From: Canibacter oris
GTDB taxonomy: Bacteria > Actinomycetota > Actinomycetes > Actinomycetales > Microbacteriaceae
Assembly (NCBI RefSeq): GCF_014197205.1
Contig: NZ_JACIFD010000006.1
Span: 58,630-122,629, forward strand
Direction: 5' to 3'
DNA: 64,000 bases
Below are positions 35,300 to 47,112 of the stretch, piece by piece. The notes under the pieces were generated by a model, which worked only from the letters and a program-made list of their open reading frames with translations, ran no database searches and was not told the origin of the DNA. The stretch's first letter is position 1. Every line of letters begins with the position of its first letter. The translations under genes were made by a program, and so were the position numbers.

Positions 35300-35359
35300 C
35301 GTTGGTGTCAACGTACTTACATGTTTAAGCGCCGGATCACACTAAGCCGTGGGCTATTT

Positions 35360-36148
35360 TTAGCGGGGGGCGTTGAGGTGCTCAACAGCCTCGTCAATAG
35401 GGCCATCAAAGGCCACCTTGCCGTGATCGAGCACAATACCGCGCTCGCATAGCATTTTGACCTGATCAGCGGCGTGGCTCACAATAAACATGGTTTTGCC
35501 CTGCTCCTGCAATTCAAAGATTTTATTGTGGCATTTTTCGCGGAACTGGGCATCACCAACCGACAGGATTTCATCAACCAACAGAATATCCATTTCGGTG
35601 TGAATAGCCACCGCAAACCCCAGCCGTGAGTACATTCCAGAACTATAGAATTTCACTTCGGTGTCGATAAACTCACCAATTTCGCTGAATTCTAGAATCG
35701 AATCGAAACGCTCGTCAACCTCTTCTTTGCTCATCCCGAGAATCGCCGCGTTAAGGTAAACATTGGCCCTGCCGGTGAGGTCGGGGTGGAAGCCTGCGCC
35801 AACTTCGAGCAGGCCGGCGACACGGCCACGAGTGCGAATCCACCCGCTATCGGGACGCATTACCCCCGAGAGCAGCTTCAGCGTGGTTGATTTACCGGAG
35901 CCGTTGCGCCCCAGCATCGCCAGGGTTTGGCCCTGCGGCACTTGGAAAGATACGTTGTTAAGAGCGTGGAACCGCGTTGACAGCTCTTTACGGCGAAACG
36001 CGGCGATAACGGTCTCTTTAAGCGAGTGTGTGTGCTTAATATCGAAGCTTTTGGTCACCTCGTTGACAATTATCGCGGGTCGCGGATCAAAACCTGGTTT
36101 CGGCAGCTCCAGCGGATTTTCGATGTTGGAATTAGAGTCGCTGTGCAA
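35360..36148 (-). CDS. Polysaccharide/teichoic acid ABC exporter ATPase (Wzt/TagH-like)
   Basis: ATPase of an ABC-2 polymer exporter. Walker A LGRNGSGKSTTLKLLSG, signature FYSSGMYSRLGFAVAI, Walker B DILLVDEILSVGDAQF and the switch His in IVSHAADQV. The length of about 262 residues shows that the C-terminal carbohydrate-binding domain of some Wzt proteins is absent. TTG 36148 is chosen because GGAGG stands exactly six bases upstream; this start overlaps the end of the permease gene by 17 bases. Earlier in-frame codons are the antisense-free permease region in another frame. Confidence 0.92.
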   Translation of the reverse strand: MHSDSNSNIENPLELPKPGFDPRPAIIVNEVTKSFDIKHTHSLKETVIAAFRRKELSTRFHALNNVSFQVPQGQTLAMLGRNGSGKSTTLKLLSGVMRPDSGWIRTRGRVAGLLEVGAGFHPDLTGRANVYLNAAILGMSKEEVDERFDSILEFSEIGEFIDTEVKFYSSGMYSRLGFAVAIHTEMDILLVDEILSVGDAQFREKCHNKIFELQEQGKTMFIVSHAADQVKMLCERGIVLDHGKVAFDGPIDEAVEHLNAPR

Positions 36149-37007
36149 AAGACGCCTCCAGTTTTCTAAAGGTGAGCTGCCCGATAAGCAGCGTGGTAAA
36201 CGCAATCGCAAAGGCGATGAGCGTATACATTCCGAAGTTTTCAGGGCGGGCAGATTCTGGAGTCAGCGGTGCCCAGAATGCGTCGTGGAACAGCTCCACC
36301 GCCACTGTCAAAGGGTTAGACATATACAGGTGGTAGAACCAGCTCGGAGCCGCATCCCGCACCATTTCAAAGCTGTAAAGCACCGGGCTCGCCCAGGTGG
36401 CAAACATCAAAAGCAGATCTACAAAGTTTTTTGCATCCCGGTAGAGCGCGTTAATGCTGCCAAAGAACATTCCGAGGCCGAGCGCAAACGACAGCGTCAA
36501 AACCAGCGCCCCGATGAACGCCAAAACGGCGCCCCAGCTGAAAACCCAGCCGCTAAACAGGGTAATGGCGAACAGCAACAGCACCTGCGGGAAGAAGTGA
36601 ATAATCGCAACCGCGCAGGCAGACACCGGAAACAGCTCGCGCGGCAAGAAAATCTTGCTCACGAGAGAGCCATTATCGAGCACCGAGGTGGTGGTGTTGT
36701 TCATAATCTCGCTGAACAGGTTAACCATCACAATGCCCGTGAAGAGATAAATGTGGAACCAGTCGATGCCGCGATGCACGCCCAAAATAAGACCAATTAC
36801 CAGGTAGTACATTAGGAACTGGGCACCCGGCTTAATGTATGACCAGATCCACCCCAGCACCGAGCCGTAATATCTGGTGGCAACGCCCTTATTGGTGAGC
36901 AGCTGCAGCAGATAGCGGTGCGTGAACACATCGATTAGACCGCGACTCTTGCCCGGCGTTGAATAATCCGGGTCGTTGCGGTATTTAGCCAGTGAGTTCG
37001 TTGTCAC
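36132..37007 (-). CDS. Polysaccharide/teichoic acid ABC exporter permease (Wzm/TagG-like)
   Basis: ABC-2-type permease of 291 residues with about six hydrophobic segments. An N-terminal amphipathic region (LIDVFTHRYLLQLLTNKGV) precedes YYGSVLGWIWSYIKPGAQF, typical of TagG/RfbD. It pairs with the ATPase downstream. GTG 37007 is preceded by TAGACT at a six-base spacing, so this exporter may have its own leaderless promoter inside the minus-strand cluster. Expected cargo is a lipid-linked galactan-type polymer. Confidence 0.93.
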   Translation of the reverse strand: MTTNSLAKYRNDPDYSTPGKSRGLIDVFTHRYLLQLLTNKGVATRYYGSVLGWIWSYIKPGAQFLMYYLVIGLILGVHRGIDWFHIYLFTGIVMVNLFSEIMNNTTTSVLDNGSLVSKIFLPRELFPVSACAVAIIHFFPQVLLLFAITLFSGWVFSWGAVLAFIGALVLTLSFALGLGMFFGSINALYRDAKNFVDLLLMFATWASPVLYSFEMVRDAAPSWFYHLYMSNPLTVAVELFHDAFWAPLTPESARPENFGMYTLIAFAIAFTTLLIGQLTFRKLEASFAQRL

Positions 37008-37013
37008 AGTCTT

Positions 37014-37019
37014 AGTCTA
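37014..37019 (-). promoter_or_regulatory. -10 box, leaderless wzm
   Basis: TAGACT on the minus strand lies six bases before GTG 37007, the same sequence and spacing as at maf and ccsB. Confidence 0.5.
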
Positions 37020-37051
37020 CTTACTGTTTGGTGGGTGGATCGCTGCCGCGC

Positions 37052-37942
37052 TTAAATTACGCGATCTACGCGCGGGTTAAAACGCACGCCCTCCCACAGT
37101 TTGCGGTACATCTTGCGGCGCAGCCGGGGCTTTACGCCGCCGCGGCGCATCCCCACCACAACCTGCAGTGCGAACTGGATGAAGTGCAGCAGCGAGCGGT
37201 GGTGCAGCTGGAACGACGCCTGGTTCCGCACCCCGTAGGCGAATTTCCAGGCGTTCTTGCTGTCAATCATGCCCCAGTTAACACCCTTGTTTTCACCCAT
37301 GTCGTGCACGGTGACGCTGTCGAGCACCTGCACGCCAGGGCAGTTGCGGGTAAGTCGCATGGTGTACTCGGCGTCGTCAAACCAGATGAAGTATTCCTTG
37401 TATGGCAGGCCATGCTTTTCAATAGCCCAGCGTGGCACCAGCACCGACACGAAGGAGCAGCTGCTGACCATTACGGAGTTTTGCCCCTTCACCAGGAGCC
37501 GACCCCAATCCCAGGTTGGCACCGGATTGTTCATCTCACAGATGGAGCCGTCGGTGAACTGCACCACGGAGCATGCAAAAGGCACCTCGTCACCGAGCTC
37601 CGCTACGGCAGCGTCAAAGCCGGCAGTCAGTTTTTCGAGGGCGTCTGGCGCGGGGTAGCCGTCGTCGTCCATGATCCACACAAAATCTGCGCCCAGTTCA
37701 TAGCCGCGCCGCATCCCGGCAGAGAAGCCACCAGCACCACCGGAGTTTTTCGCCAGGGACACCACTTCGAGCTGAATTTTGGTGTCGAGCTGCGCCAGAT
37801 ACTTGTCAGTGCCGTCGGTAGAAGCGTTATCAACAACGACCAAAACACTCGGCGGCATGGTTTGGGCCTCTAGTGAGGCGATAACTTTCCGGAGCTTCTC
37901 AAGGCGGTTAAAGGTAACTACAACTGCTGCTACATTTGCCAT
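37052..37942 (-). CDS. GlfT1-like galactofuranosyltransferase (GT2)
   Basis: 296 residues, GT-A fold: VAAVVVTFNRLEKLRKVIAS, VLVVVDNASTDGTDKYL, LAKNSGGAGGFSAGMRRGY, DFVWIMDDDGYPAPDAL, YFIWFDDAEYTMRL. Position next to wzm/wzt parallels the mycobacterial Rv3781-Rv3782(GlfT1)-Rv3783 unit, in which GlfT1 primes galactan synthesis. The first 12 bases overlap the upstream GT4 gene. The assignment is by motif and context; the acceptor is not proven. Confidence 0.87.
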   Translation of the reverse strand: MANVAAVVVTFNRLEKLRKVIASLEAQTMPPSVLVVVDNASTDGTDKYLAQLDTKIQLEVVSLAKNSGGAGGFSAGMRRGYELGADFVWIMDDDGYPAPDALEKLTAGFDAAVAELGDEVPFACSVVQFTDGSICEMNNPVPTWDWGRLLVKGQNSVMVSSCSFVSVLVPRWAIEKHGLPYKEYFIWFDDAEYTMRLTRNCPGVQVLDSVTVHDMGENKGVNWGMIDSKNAWKFAYGVRNQASFQLHHRSLLHFIQFALQVVVGMRRGGVKPRLRRKMYRKLWEGVRFNPRVDRVI

Positions 37943-39600
37943 TTTTCAAAGGTCTCTTTCGTCCATGAGTGAGCTGTTGGTAGTTTTTTAAACTCGGTGA
38001 TTCGCGCTTGCTGCTCTTGCCAGGCTTGCTCACGGGCCTGTTCGTCAAGCGCGAGTTTAATAATAACTTTAGCGGCTTGGTTGATAAAACTTGGGCCGGG
38101 GCGCGGCACTAGCAGCTCACCCTGCACAATTGTTTCTTGTGATCCGACATCAGCGGAGAGTACTGGCACTCCAGCTGCGGCAGCCTCGAAGGTTGTGAGG
38201 GTTATGCCCTCGTTAATTGAGGTAATAGTTAGCAGGTCAGTTTCCTGCAGCGTTTCAGTCACGGTTTTTTCAGAAAAACGCTGCTCCACAATGCCGCGCA
38301 GCTTGAAGCGATCAATGTAGCTTTCGACGATGTCGCGCATCTCGCCATCACCGTACAGAATCGCGTGGATCTCAACCCCCTGCTTTTGCCCCAGCTTCTT
38401 GACTTTATTGACGAGTCGGAGGAAGATATCTGGGCGCTTCTGCCGCGACAAACGGCCAATAAAAGAAATAGTAAATGGACGTGACAGGTTGCGTGGCTTG
38501 AATTTGCTGTCTCCCTCAGCTGTCAGCTCTGCCAGTGGAGCGAGTGCTATTTTTTTAGTGTCAACCTGCTGGTTACGAGTTAGCCATTTAAGCAGTGCTG
38601 GAGAGATAACGTGGTGCACGTCAATGTAGTCATCAAAATGACTGGAAATACCGGGGTAGCCACCGCCAAGATATTCTACGATGTGCAAAGAATCGATGAT
38701 TGGTAACTGCGGGTTCTGCTGTTTCAACCACGGCAGCATGTGATATAGCCAATGGCAGTGGTGCAGCATAACTCCGACGATGTTAAAGTTTTCGAGCAAG
38801 GCATGACCGAGCCGCACATCAAGCGGCTGATGGTGGTGGGAGAAGCTCATCGTGATTACAACGCAGTCTTTAAGCTCCGGCAGAGTCAACCACGGATGCA
38901 CCGAGTTTTGGTCTGTGACTACAATCGGCAGCAGCCCGCTCTCTTTCGCGATAGCGATAGACTCAATCGCCCACCGTTCCGCACCGCCGGTTTGCAGCCA
39001 GTGCAACCCAAACAGTACAGCTTTCTGGGTGCTCCCGGCGAGGTTCAACTGTGGCAGATGTGGCCAGGTGTTCTTGAAATGCTCGGGATGCTGCGCTGCC
39101 TTTTCGAGGTCGTAGCGCACAATGTATTTGGAGGAGTCTTGTTCCCGCTTCGTCATAATTGCTTCGCGGGCGATATCTAAGAGTTCCGGGCTCTCCTTCT
39201 CAAGTACACGGTAGGCACGGTGTTTTGCGGAGAGGCGCCCCACCGGCTGAGTTGTAGCGGGAGTCGCGGCAGGGTGCGCGAGGCGGATCCACCTCACTAC
39301 CGGACGCTCTGGCGCTGTGCGCTGCACAGAGCCGTGTGCCAGGCTCCGCCCGGTCACGGTGACGGTGACACCGCAGTCTTGCACGCTTTCACCCAGGACC
39401 GTGGTGCGGTCAGTGAGCGCCGGCATTTGCTGAATGTCGCCAACCCCGATGCGCAGTTCTAGCACCGATTGTGGGTTTTGGAGCGCGTGATAGTTTGCCG
39501 CCGCAAGCAGCTGTGCACGTTGCAAATCGGTGAAGTCTGCTAGCAGCTCAACTTGCGCTGGGGCAAACTCTACCAAGGGTGAAGAAAAAGCAAAGGTCAT
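37930..39600 (-). CDS. GT4-family glycosyltransferase with N-terminal extension
   Basis: 556 residues. The first 190 residues are an accessory region (REAIMTKREQDSSKYI near its end). Then comes a GT-B core: LFGLHWLQTGGAERWAIESI, the acceptor domain with VMLHHCHWLYHMLPWL, and the donor domain ISFIGRLSRQKRPDIFLRL, ILYGDGEMRD, and TSINEGITLTTFEAAAAGVPVLSADVGSQ (E-x7-E type). The start of the GlfT1-like gene overlaps its 3' end by 13 bases, so the two are coupled. No good ribosome site precedes ATG 39600, but a short open frame ends on it (ATGA). Confidence 0.85.
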   Translation of the reverse strand: MTFAFSSPLVEFAPAQVELLADFTDLQRAQLLAAANYHALQNPQSVLELRIGVGDIQQMPALTDRTTVLGESVQDCGVTVTVTGRSLAHGSVQRTAPERPVVRWIRLAHPAATPATTQPVGRLSAKHRAYRVLEKESPELLDIAREAIMTKREQDSSKYIVRYDLEKAAQHPEHFKNTWPHLPQLNLAGSTQKAVLFGLHWLQTGGAERWAIESIAIAKESGLLPIVVTDQNSVHPWLTLPELKDCVVITMSFSHHHQPLDVRLGHALLENFNIVGVMLHHCHWLYHMLPWLKQQNPQLPIIDSLHIVEYLGGGYPGISSHFDDYIDVHHVISPALLKWLTRNQQVDTKKIALAPLAELTAEGDSKFKPRNLSRPFTISFIGRLSRQKRPDIFLRLVNKVKKLGQKQGVEIHAILYGDGEMRDIVESYIDRFKLRGIVEQRFSEKTVTETLQETDLLTITSINEGITLTTFEAAAAGVPVLSADVGSQETIVQGELLVPRPGPSFINQAAKVIIKLALDEQAREQAWQEQQARITEFKKLPTAHSWTKETFEKWQM

Positions 39601-39683
39601 TTAGGATACTTCTTACGATTCTGAAGGCGCCGCCACCGCTGCGGATGCCGCGACAGCAGAGAACTGATGCTTAATTTTAGCAA
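39597..39683 (-). CDS. Possible short basic leader ORF
   Basis: TTG-initiated frame of 28 codons rich in Arg, Lys and Leu (includes SRHPQRWRRLQNRKKYPK). Its TGA overlaps the ATG of the GT4 gene (ATGA). It could couple translation or be fortuitous; no promoter or ribosome site is convincing. Confidence 0.2.
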   Translation of the reverse strand: MLKLSISSLLSRHPQRWRRLQNRKKYPK

Positions 39684-39796
39684 TCGAAGTTTAGAGAACA
39701 ATCAGCTTAAGCTGCGAAAGGGTGGATCTGCTCGCCTGATTTTCGGTGCCGATTGGATAAGCTTAAAGCACTGTATCAAATATCGGGAGTTACTTG

Positions 39797-42876
<3,080 letters not shown>

Positions 42877-42887
42877 CCAGCAACAGT

Positions 42888-42925
42888 AAAGCGGTGGGGG
42901 AGAGGTTTCCCCCACCGCTTTTGTT
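42888..42925 (+). terminator. Rho-independent terminator after glf
   Basis: 14-bp perfect stem (42888-42901 with 42908-42921), six-base loop, then TTTTGTTTT. It may also serve the convergent gene on the other strand. Confidence 0.9.
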
Positions 42926-42934
42926 TTAACGCAG

Positions 42935-43315
42935 CTAGCTGGCAGCAGCTACCGCTTCCTGTTGCCGCAGCAACAGTCCATAAAACAGGTTCACTATAAT
43001 TATGAGCGCTGCGAGCGCTGCAAAAACCCACGGCAGCGTTTGTGTTGTTGCGGTGAGTGCTCCGGTGTCTGCGGCAGTAACAGCCTCCCCAAAGGAATAG
43101 AAGAAGCCTACCGTGGCCCCCGCTGCAACGAGCCAAAAGCTCAACAACAAGATTTTTTGTGAGCTGCTGTAGTAGCGGCTGCGCAGCAACCAGATGCCGC
43201 AAACCACAAATAGCACCAGGCTGCTTACTATGCTCAGCGGCAATACAAACGACAGCAGCAAACACAAAACCGGGGCGACAGCAAACACTATTCTTTCCAG
43301 CGTTGTTTGTCGCAT
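42935..43315 (-). CDS. Small membrane protein, unknown
   Basis: About 126 residues with four hydrophobic segments (for example PVLCLLLSFVLPLSIVSSLVLF, and LPWVFAALAALIIIVNLFYGLLL). No family is recognised. ATG 43315 is preferred, with GGTGG five bases upstream; GTG 43324 is an alternative. It is convergent with glf, with the glf terminator between. The 284 bases on its other side, up to the acyltransferase gene, hold no gene I can support. Confidence 0.6.
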   Translation of the reverse strand: MRQTTLERIVFAVAPVLCLLLSFVLPLSIVSSLVLFVVCGIWLLRSRYYSSSQKILLLSFWLVAAGATVGFFYSFGEAVTAADTGALTATTQTLPWVFAALAALIIIVNLFYGLLLRQQEAVAAAS

Positions 43316-43599
43316 CTTAACCACCCGCCTGACGTCGCCGTGATATTAGCAATGGGATAAATAATCTATGCATCTCTGCTCCTTTGGTTTCAGGCTTTTG
43401 ACCATCAGTTGTCTAGAGCACAATGCAGCCTGATGAAGCTAGCACTGTATTTATATAGAATACCCCCCAGAGAAATTAAAAAACTAGGGAGTGAAAGTCG
43501 TTATTGTTTCGTTAACGACGGGGTGCCTGCTAGCGCTGCTTGTGCCCCGGTGGGTTGCAGTGTTTTATCTTGTCACCGGTTTGCAGCATTGTATCCGTG

Positions 43600-45651
43600 T
43601 CACCACTGGAAATCCTGCGCTGCCAGCTGCGCCGCAACAGCGTTACGCAGCGTGCGGGAGTAAGTTTTGGTGATGTGGTTTTCATCTAAGAAAACATGAA
43701 TGTTGCCGATAACCGGTACGCAATCCCCGGCAGGGCAGATCTGTTCATTGAAATCCAGCGGGTAAACCTTAGCTATCGACAGCATTTCTGTGTCGATTCT
43801 GGTGTTCGCAAACTGTGAAGTCACGGTTTCCGAACACTCTGCAACGGTGCGGGTTTCATGGCAGGTTGTTGGTGAAAGCTGAAGCCTTGCGTGGTCGCGT
43901 AACGCAATCACGCTAATTCCAGCAGCTGTGAGTTGCTTGACTATTTGTTGCGTCTCGGGGCTGCTTTGTTCGAATGGTGATTCAGCAAAGTCTATGAATG
44001 AGGTTTGTATAACTACAGCATCGGGGCGCGTTTTTAACAAATATTCAAGTGTCTCAGCGCTGCGATCACGGCAAAACGCATCGTCGTTGAATCCCGGTGC
44101 GCAGCCGCCGATAAGCACAGCGGTTGCTTTCCAACCTTGCTCAGTCGCAACCTCGTCAATGCCGCTACTGAGCTGCTCTAGGCGAGAATTGCCCCAGTAG
44201 ACAATGTGTTTCGAGCGATCAGTTTTACTCTGCCAACGCGCAGAACAAAAATCTGTCAGGTTTGCGGGAACTTCAAAAAAGTCGCTGCAAGGGTGAGGAA
44301 GTGTCCACCATTCTGTGCTTAAGTCACTTGCCGCGGGTGTTACCGCAACAGCCGTCTCGGCGTTCTCGTCCCTGCTGTATTCTGAATCAAAAATCAAAGC
44401 TCCCGGATGCGCTGGGGAAATCTGGGCAGCGAGACGGAGCCGCTCTTGTTGCTGCGCCAAAAACAGTGCCTGGGTGCCGAGCAGAGTCGCCAGCGTTACG
44501 GCAACCCAGGCAGTAATCGTAGCCGGGGCTGCCCAACCTTTGAGACTGTTCAAAGAAAGTTTACGGAAGGGATCATCCACCAGTTTGGTCAATACCCAAG
44601 CTAAAACAACACTGACCGCAAAGATGACTAATCCAGCGCGTAGCGACGCCGTGGGGCGATCAAAGTAGGTCATAACGACTACCAGCAGCGGCCAGTGCAC
44701 CAAGTAAAAAGCGTAGCTGATATCTCCGAAGAACTGGAACACCCGAGACTCTAGCAGCGGGTTAGAGCCAGCAGCAATTACGAGCGTGGCTGCGGCAAGC
44801 GGCCACAGCGCGATCCACCCTGGAAAAGAAGCTGCCACATCAAGCAGCGCCCCCATGCTGACCAACACTGTGACTCCGAGCAGAGAAACAGCGGAGCGCA
44901 GCCGTTGCTGCCCCGCGGTGAGCACCGCTCGCACCTTTGTCAGTGGGAACAACAATGCCACGATGGTTCCGAGACCGAACTCCCAAGCCCGTGCAAATGT
45001 GTCGAAGTAGGCGATTTCCTGCTGCAGGGCAGTGGAGTAAACTGACCAGCTAAAAGATGCAGCGGTTACCAGGCCGAACACTATAAAGGTGAGGGTTTTA
45101 GCGCGTGCTCGCAGCCGTTTAGAAGTGGTCGTTGCAGATGTGGTGAGCCGCAACAGCAGCCCCACCAGCAAGAATAGCAGCGGCCATACGATAAAAATTT
45201 GGCTCTGGATCGCGAGTGACCAAAAATGCTGGTACGGAGAGGCGCTGGTGCGGTCTAGCGCATAGTAGTCGGTGCTCTGACTGATGAGCCACCAGTTTTC
45301 AGCCTGCAAAACCGCAAAGATGCCGTCTTGTAGCGCCGGCATGTGAGTGCCACTTGGCAGTAGCAGGTAAACAGCTAAGAAAGTCAGCAGAATCACAGTG
45401 AACGCCGGAGGCAGCAGTCGTTTGAAAGCGACCAGCCAGTATTTTGGGGCGTGCGGAAGCTGACGTTCGTGCAGCTGTCGCATAAATCCACCGGTTAAGA
45501 AATATGCCGAGAGAAATAGAAAAACATCTACTCCGCCCGAGACTTTGCCGACAAAAACGTGATAAACAACCACCAGTAGCACAGCTAAGCCGCGCAGCCC
45601 ATGAAGATCCAGGCGGCGCGCGGGGGAAGCTGTGGTTTTTGATTCTGACAT
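43600..45651 (-). CDS. OafA/YrhL-type O-acyltransferase with C-terminal SGNH domain
   Basis: 683 residues. The N-terminal acyltransferase-3 membrane domain starts DLHGLRGLAVLLVVVYHVFVGKV (catalytic His region) and has about 10-11 hydrophobic segments, including FGDISYAFYLVHWPLLVV. The extracytoplasmic C-terminal SGNH-like domain shows YWGNSRLEQL (Ser block with Gly-Asn-Ser), GGCAPGFND, VIQTSFIDFAE and DENHITKTYSR (catalytic Asp-x2-His). The family O-acetylates surface polysaccharides or peptidoglycan. A TAAGTT box lies seven bases before the ATG. Confidence 0.92.
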   Translation of the reverse strand: MSESKTTASPARRLDLHGLRGLAVLLVVVYHVFVGKVSGGVDVFLFLSAYFLTGGFMRQLHERQLPHAPKYWLVAFKRLLPPAFTVILLTFLAVYLLLPSGTHMPALQDGIFAVLQAENWWLISQSTDYYALDRTSASPYQHFWSLAIQSQIFIVWPLLFLLVGLLLRLTTSATTTSKRLRARAKTLTFIVFGLVTAASFSWSVYSTALQQEIAYFDTFARAWEFGLGTIVALLFPLTKVRAVLTAGQQRLRSAVSLLGVTVLVSMGALLDVAASFPGWIALWPLAAATLVIAAGSNPLLESRVFQFFGDISYAFYLVHWPLLVVVMTYFDRPTASLRAGLVIFAVSVVLAWVLTKLVDDPFRKLSLNSLKGWAAPATITAWVAVTLATLLGTQALFLAQQQERLRLAAQISPAHPGALIFDSEYSRDENAETAVAVTPAASDLSTEWWTLPHPCSDFFEVPANLTDFCSARWQSKTDRSKHIVYWGNSRLEQLSSGIDEVATEQGWKATAVLIGGCAPGFNDDAFCRDRSAETLEYLLKTRPDAVVIQTSFIDFAESPFEQSSPETQQIVKQLTAAGISVIALRDHARLQLSPTTCHETRTVAECSETVTSQFANTRIDTEMLSIAKVYPLDFNEQICPAGDCVPVIGNIHVFLDENHITKTYSRTLRNAVAAQLAAQDFQW

Positions 45652-45658
45652 AAAATTT

Positions 45659-45664
45659 AACTTA
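45659..45664 (-). promoter_or_regulatory. -10 box, leaderless acyltransferase
   Basis: TAAGTT on the minus strand lies seven bases before ATG 45651. Confidence 0.45.
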
Positions 45665-45720
45665 GACAGTTCTGCGAAAACAACTACTGAGCCTAAAGTA
45701 ACAGAGAATAATTCTAGTAT

Positions 45721-47091
45721 TTACTGGGTTTGCCGTAAAATCGGGACTTTCTGCCAAGATTTTGCGAGCGGTTCGGAAACTTTCGACGGTAGCTCATAGT
45801 CGATGCGTACTTTGACCGCGAAAATCGTGAGCAGCAGCCAGCCCCATTCTACAAGCAGACGGCTTTCCGTCAACGACTGCACCAGCAGCGCCACAAACAC
45901 CAGCAGCGGGAAAACCGCGCTGGTCGCATAAGGCAGGGGAGCTCCGACACCGCGGCGGGGTTGATCCACCGCCCGGCACCATAAGCGTTGCAGCGTCATC
46001 AGTAGCAGCATCAGGAAAATAGCGACACCGACCCAGCCAAGCTGGAAGCGGACATCCATGAGGGCGCTGTGTGCGTGCATCACCTGCAGACCGTTTTTTG
46101 TGTCGAGCGATTTGAACGGCTCCGCCCAGGGTGCCCAGTGGCTCACCCAACCCCAACCGAAGAACGGCTTTTCGTTCGCGAGAGTTGCTACTTTTGCCCA
46201 AATTTCAGTGCGACCAGTGAGGGTGCGGCTCTTGCCAAGGGCCGTGACCATCCACTCCCTGTTAACCGAGATGAATGTCAAGGTTGCAGCAAACAGCAGA
46301 AAACCGACAATATAGACCGGGCGGCGCTTGTCTCCAACGAGCCGCGCCCACTTCACAAAGAACGCGGTGACGCCGACCACTACCAGCGCAAGTCGGATCG
46401 TCGCAGACTGCGTGAGTAGCAGCACTGTGACCGCGACGGCAATCCAGAACCAGCCTTTAACTGGGCGTACCAGGCCACCGCGTAGCTGCACCGCGAAAAC
46501 AATTAAACCAAACAGTGCAAAACCGCCCAGCAGTGCTGCGTTAGCGACGATGCCCTGAATCGGGCCTCCGTCTGGTAGCTGATTGTGGCTCCAATAAAGC
46601 AAAACGGAGGGGCGGTGCGGGTTGTTGACGGTGATAAAGTTTTGCAGCACCGGTTCTTGAATAATGAAGGTTACCACCAGCTCAAAAACCAGCGACAGCC
46701 CCAGAATGTAGCGTAGTGCTGTGGCGAAGGTGCGCAGCAGCTCGTGCCAGGTGAGTACGGTGGCGAGGATCACACCAAACGCGGTTGTTAGCAACTGTGC
46801 CGCAACGCCGAGCGCTGTTTCCAAGCGATAGGCAGACCAGAAAATGCTCAGTGCGCACAGCAGTAAAAACAGCAGCAGCGGTTTTGGCATGCGGTGCCAT
46901 GTGAAGCGAGGATTGCGATAGCGCTTAAAAAGCACCCCGCCCCAGACCAGCAGCGCCGCTCCAATGACCAGAAAACCGTGCCAGTTCACCACGTTTCTGA
47001 CGGCTATCGAGCCGAGCATGTAGATGAAACACAGCACTGCGTAAGCGCTGATGGCGAGTCTCGTTTTAGCTGGTGCGGTTTGAGCGGTCAT
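45721..47091 (-). CDS. O-antigen ligase/polymerase-like membrane protein
   Basis: 456 residues with about 11-12 hydrophobic segments and the Wzy_C-type periplasmic loop: SRTLTGRTEIWAKVATLANEKPFFGWGWVSHW, then HAHSALMDVRFQLGWVGV, in which the Arg and His residues characteristic of O-antigen ligase/polymerase proteins are visible. It would polymerise or transfer a lipid-linked glycan at the outer face of the membrane. It follows ccsB after 21 bases on the same strand and may share its transcript. Confidence 0.85.
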   Translation of the reverse strand: MTAQTAPAKTRLAISAYAVLCFIYMLGSIAVRNVVNWHGFLVIGAALLVWGGVLFKRYRNPRFTWHRMPKPLLLFLLLCALSIFWSAYRLETALGVAAQLLTTAFGVILATVLTWHELLRTFATALRYILGLSLVFELVVTFIIQEPVLQNFITVNNPHRPSVLLYWSHNQLPDGGPIQGIVANAALLGGFALFGLIVFAVQLRGGLVRPVKGWFWIAVAVTVLLLTQSATIRLALVVVGVTAFFVKWARLVGDKRRPVYIVGFLLFAATLTFISVNREWMVTALGKSRTLTGRTEIWAKVATLANEKPFFGWGWVSHWAPWAEPFKSLDTKNGLQVMHAHSALMDVRFQLGWVGVAIFLMLLLMTLQRLWCRAVDQPRRGVGAPLPYATSAVFPLLVFVALLVQSLTESRLLVEWGWLLLTIFAVKVRIDYELPSKVSEPLAKSWQKVPILRQTQ

Positions 47092-47112
47092 AAGAGTTCT
47101 CAGCGGTGACGG

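Noticed and set aside
43409..43673. Two short plus-strand frames between the small membrane protein and the acyltransferase, one with a hydrophobic stretch
   Set aside because: Both run antisense into the acyltransferase 3' end, have no convincing ribosome site or promoter spacing, and no recognisable family. Treated as non-coding.
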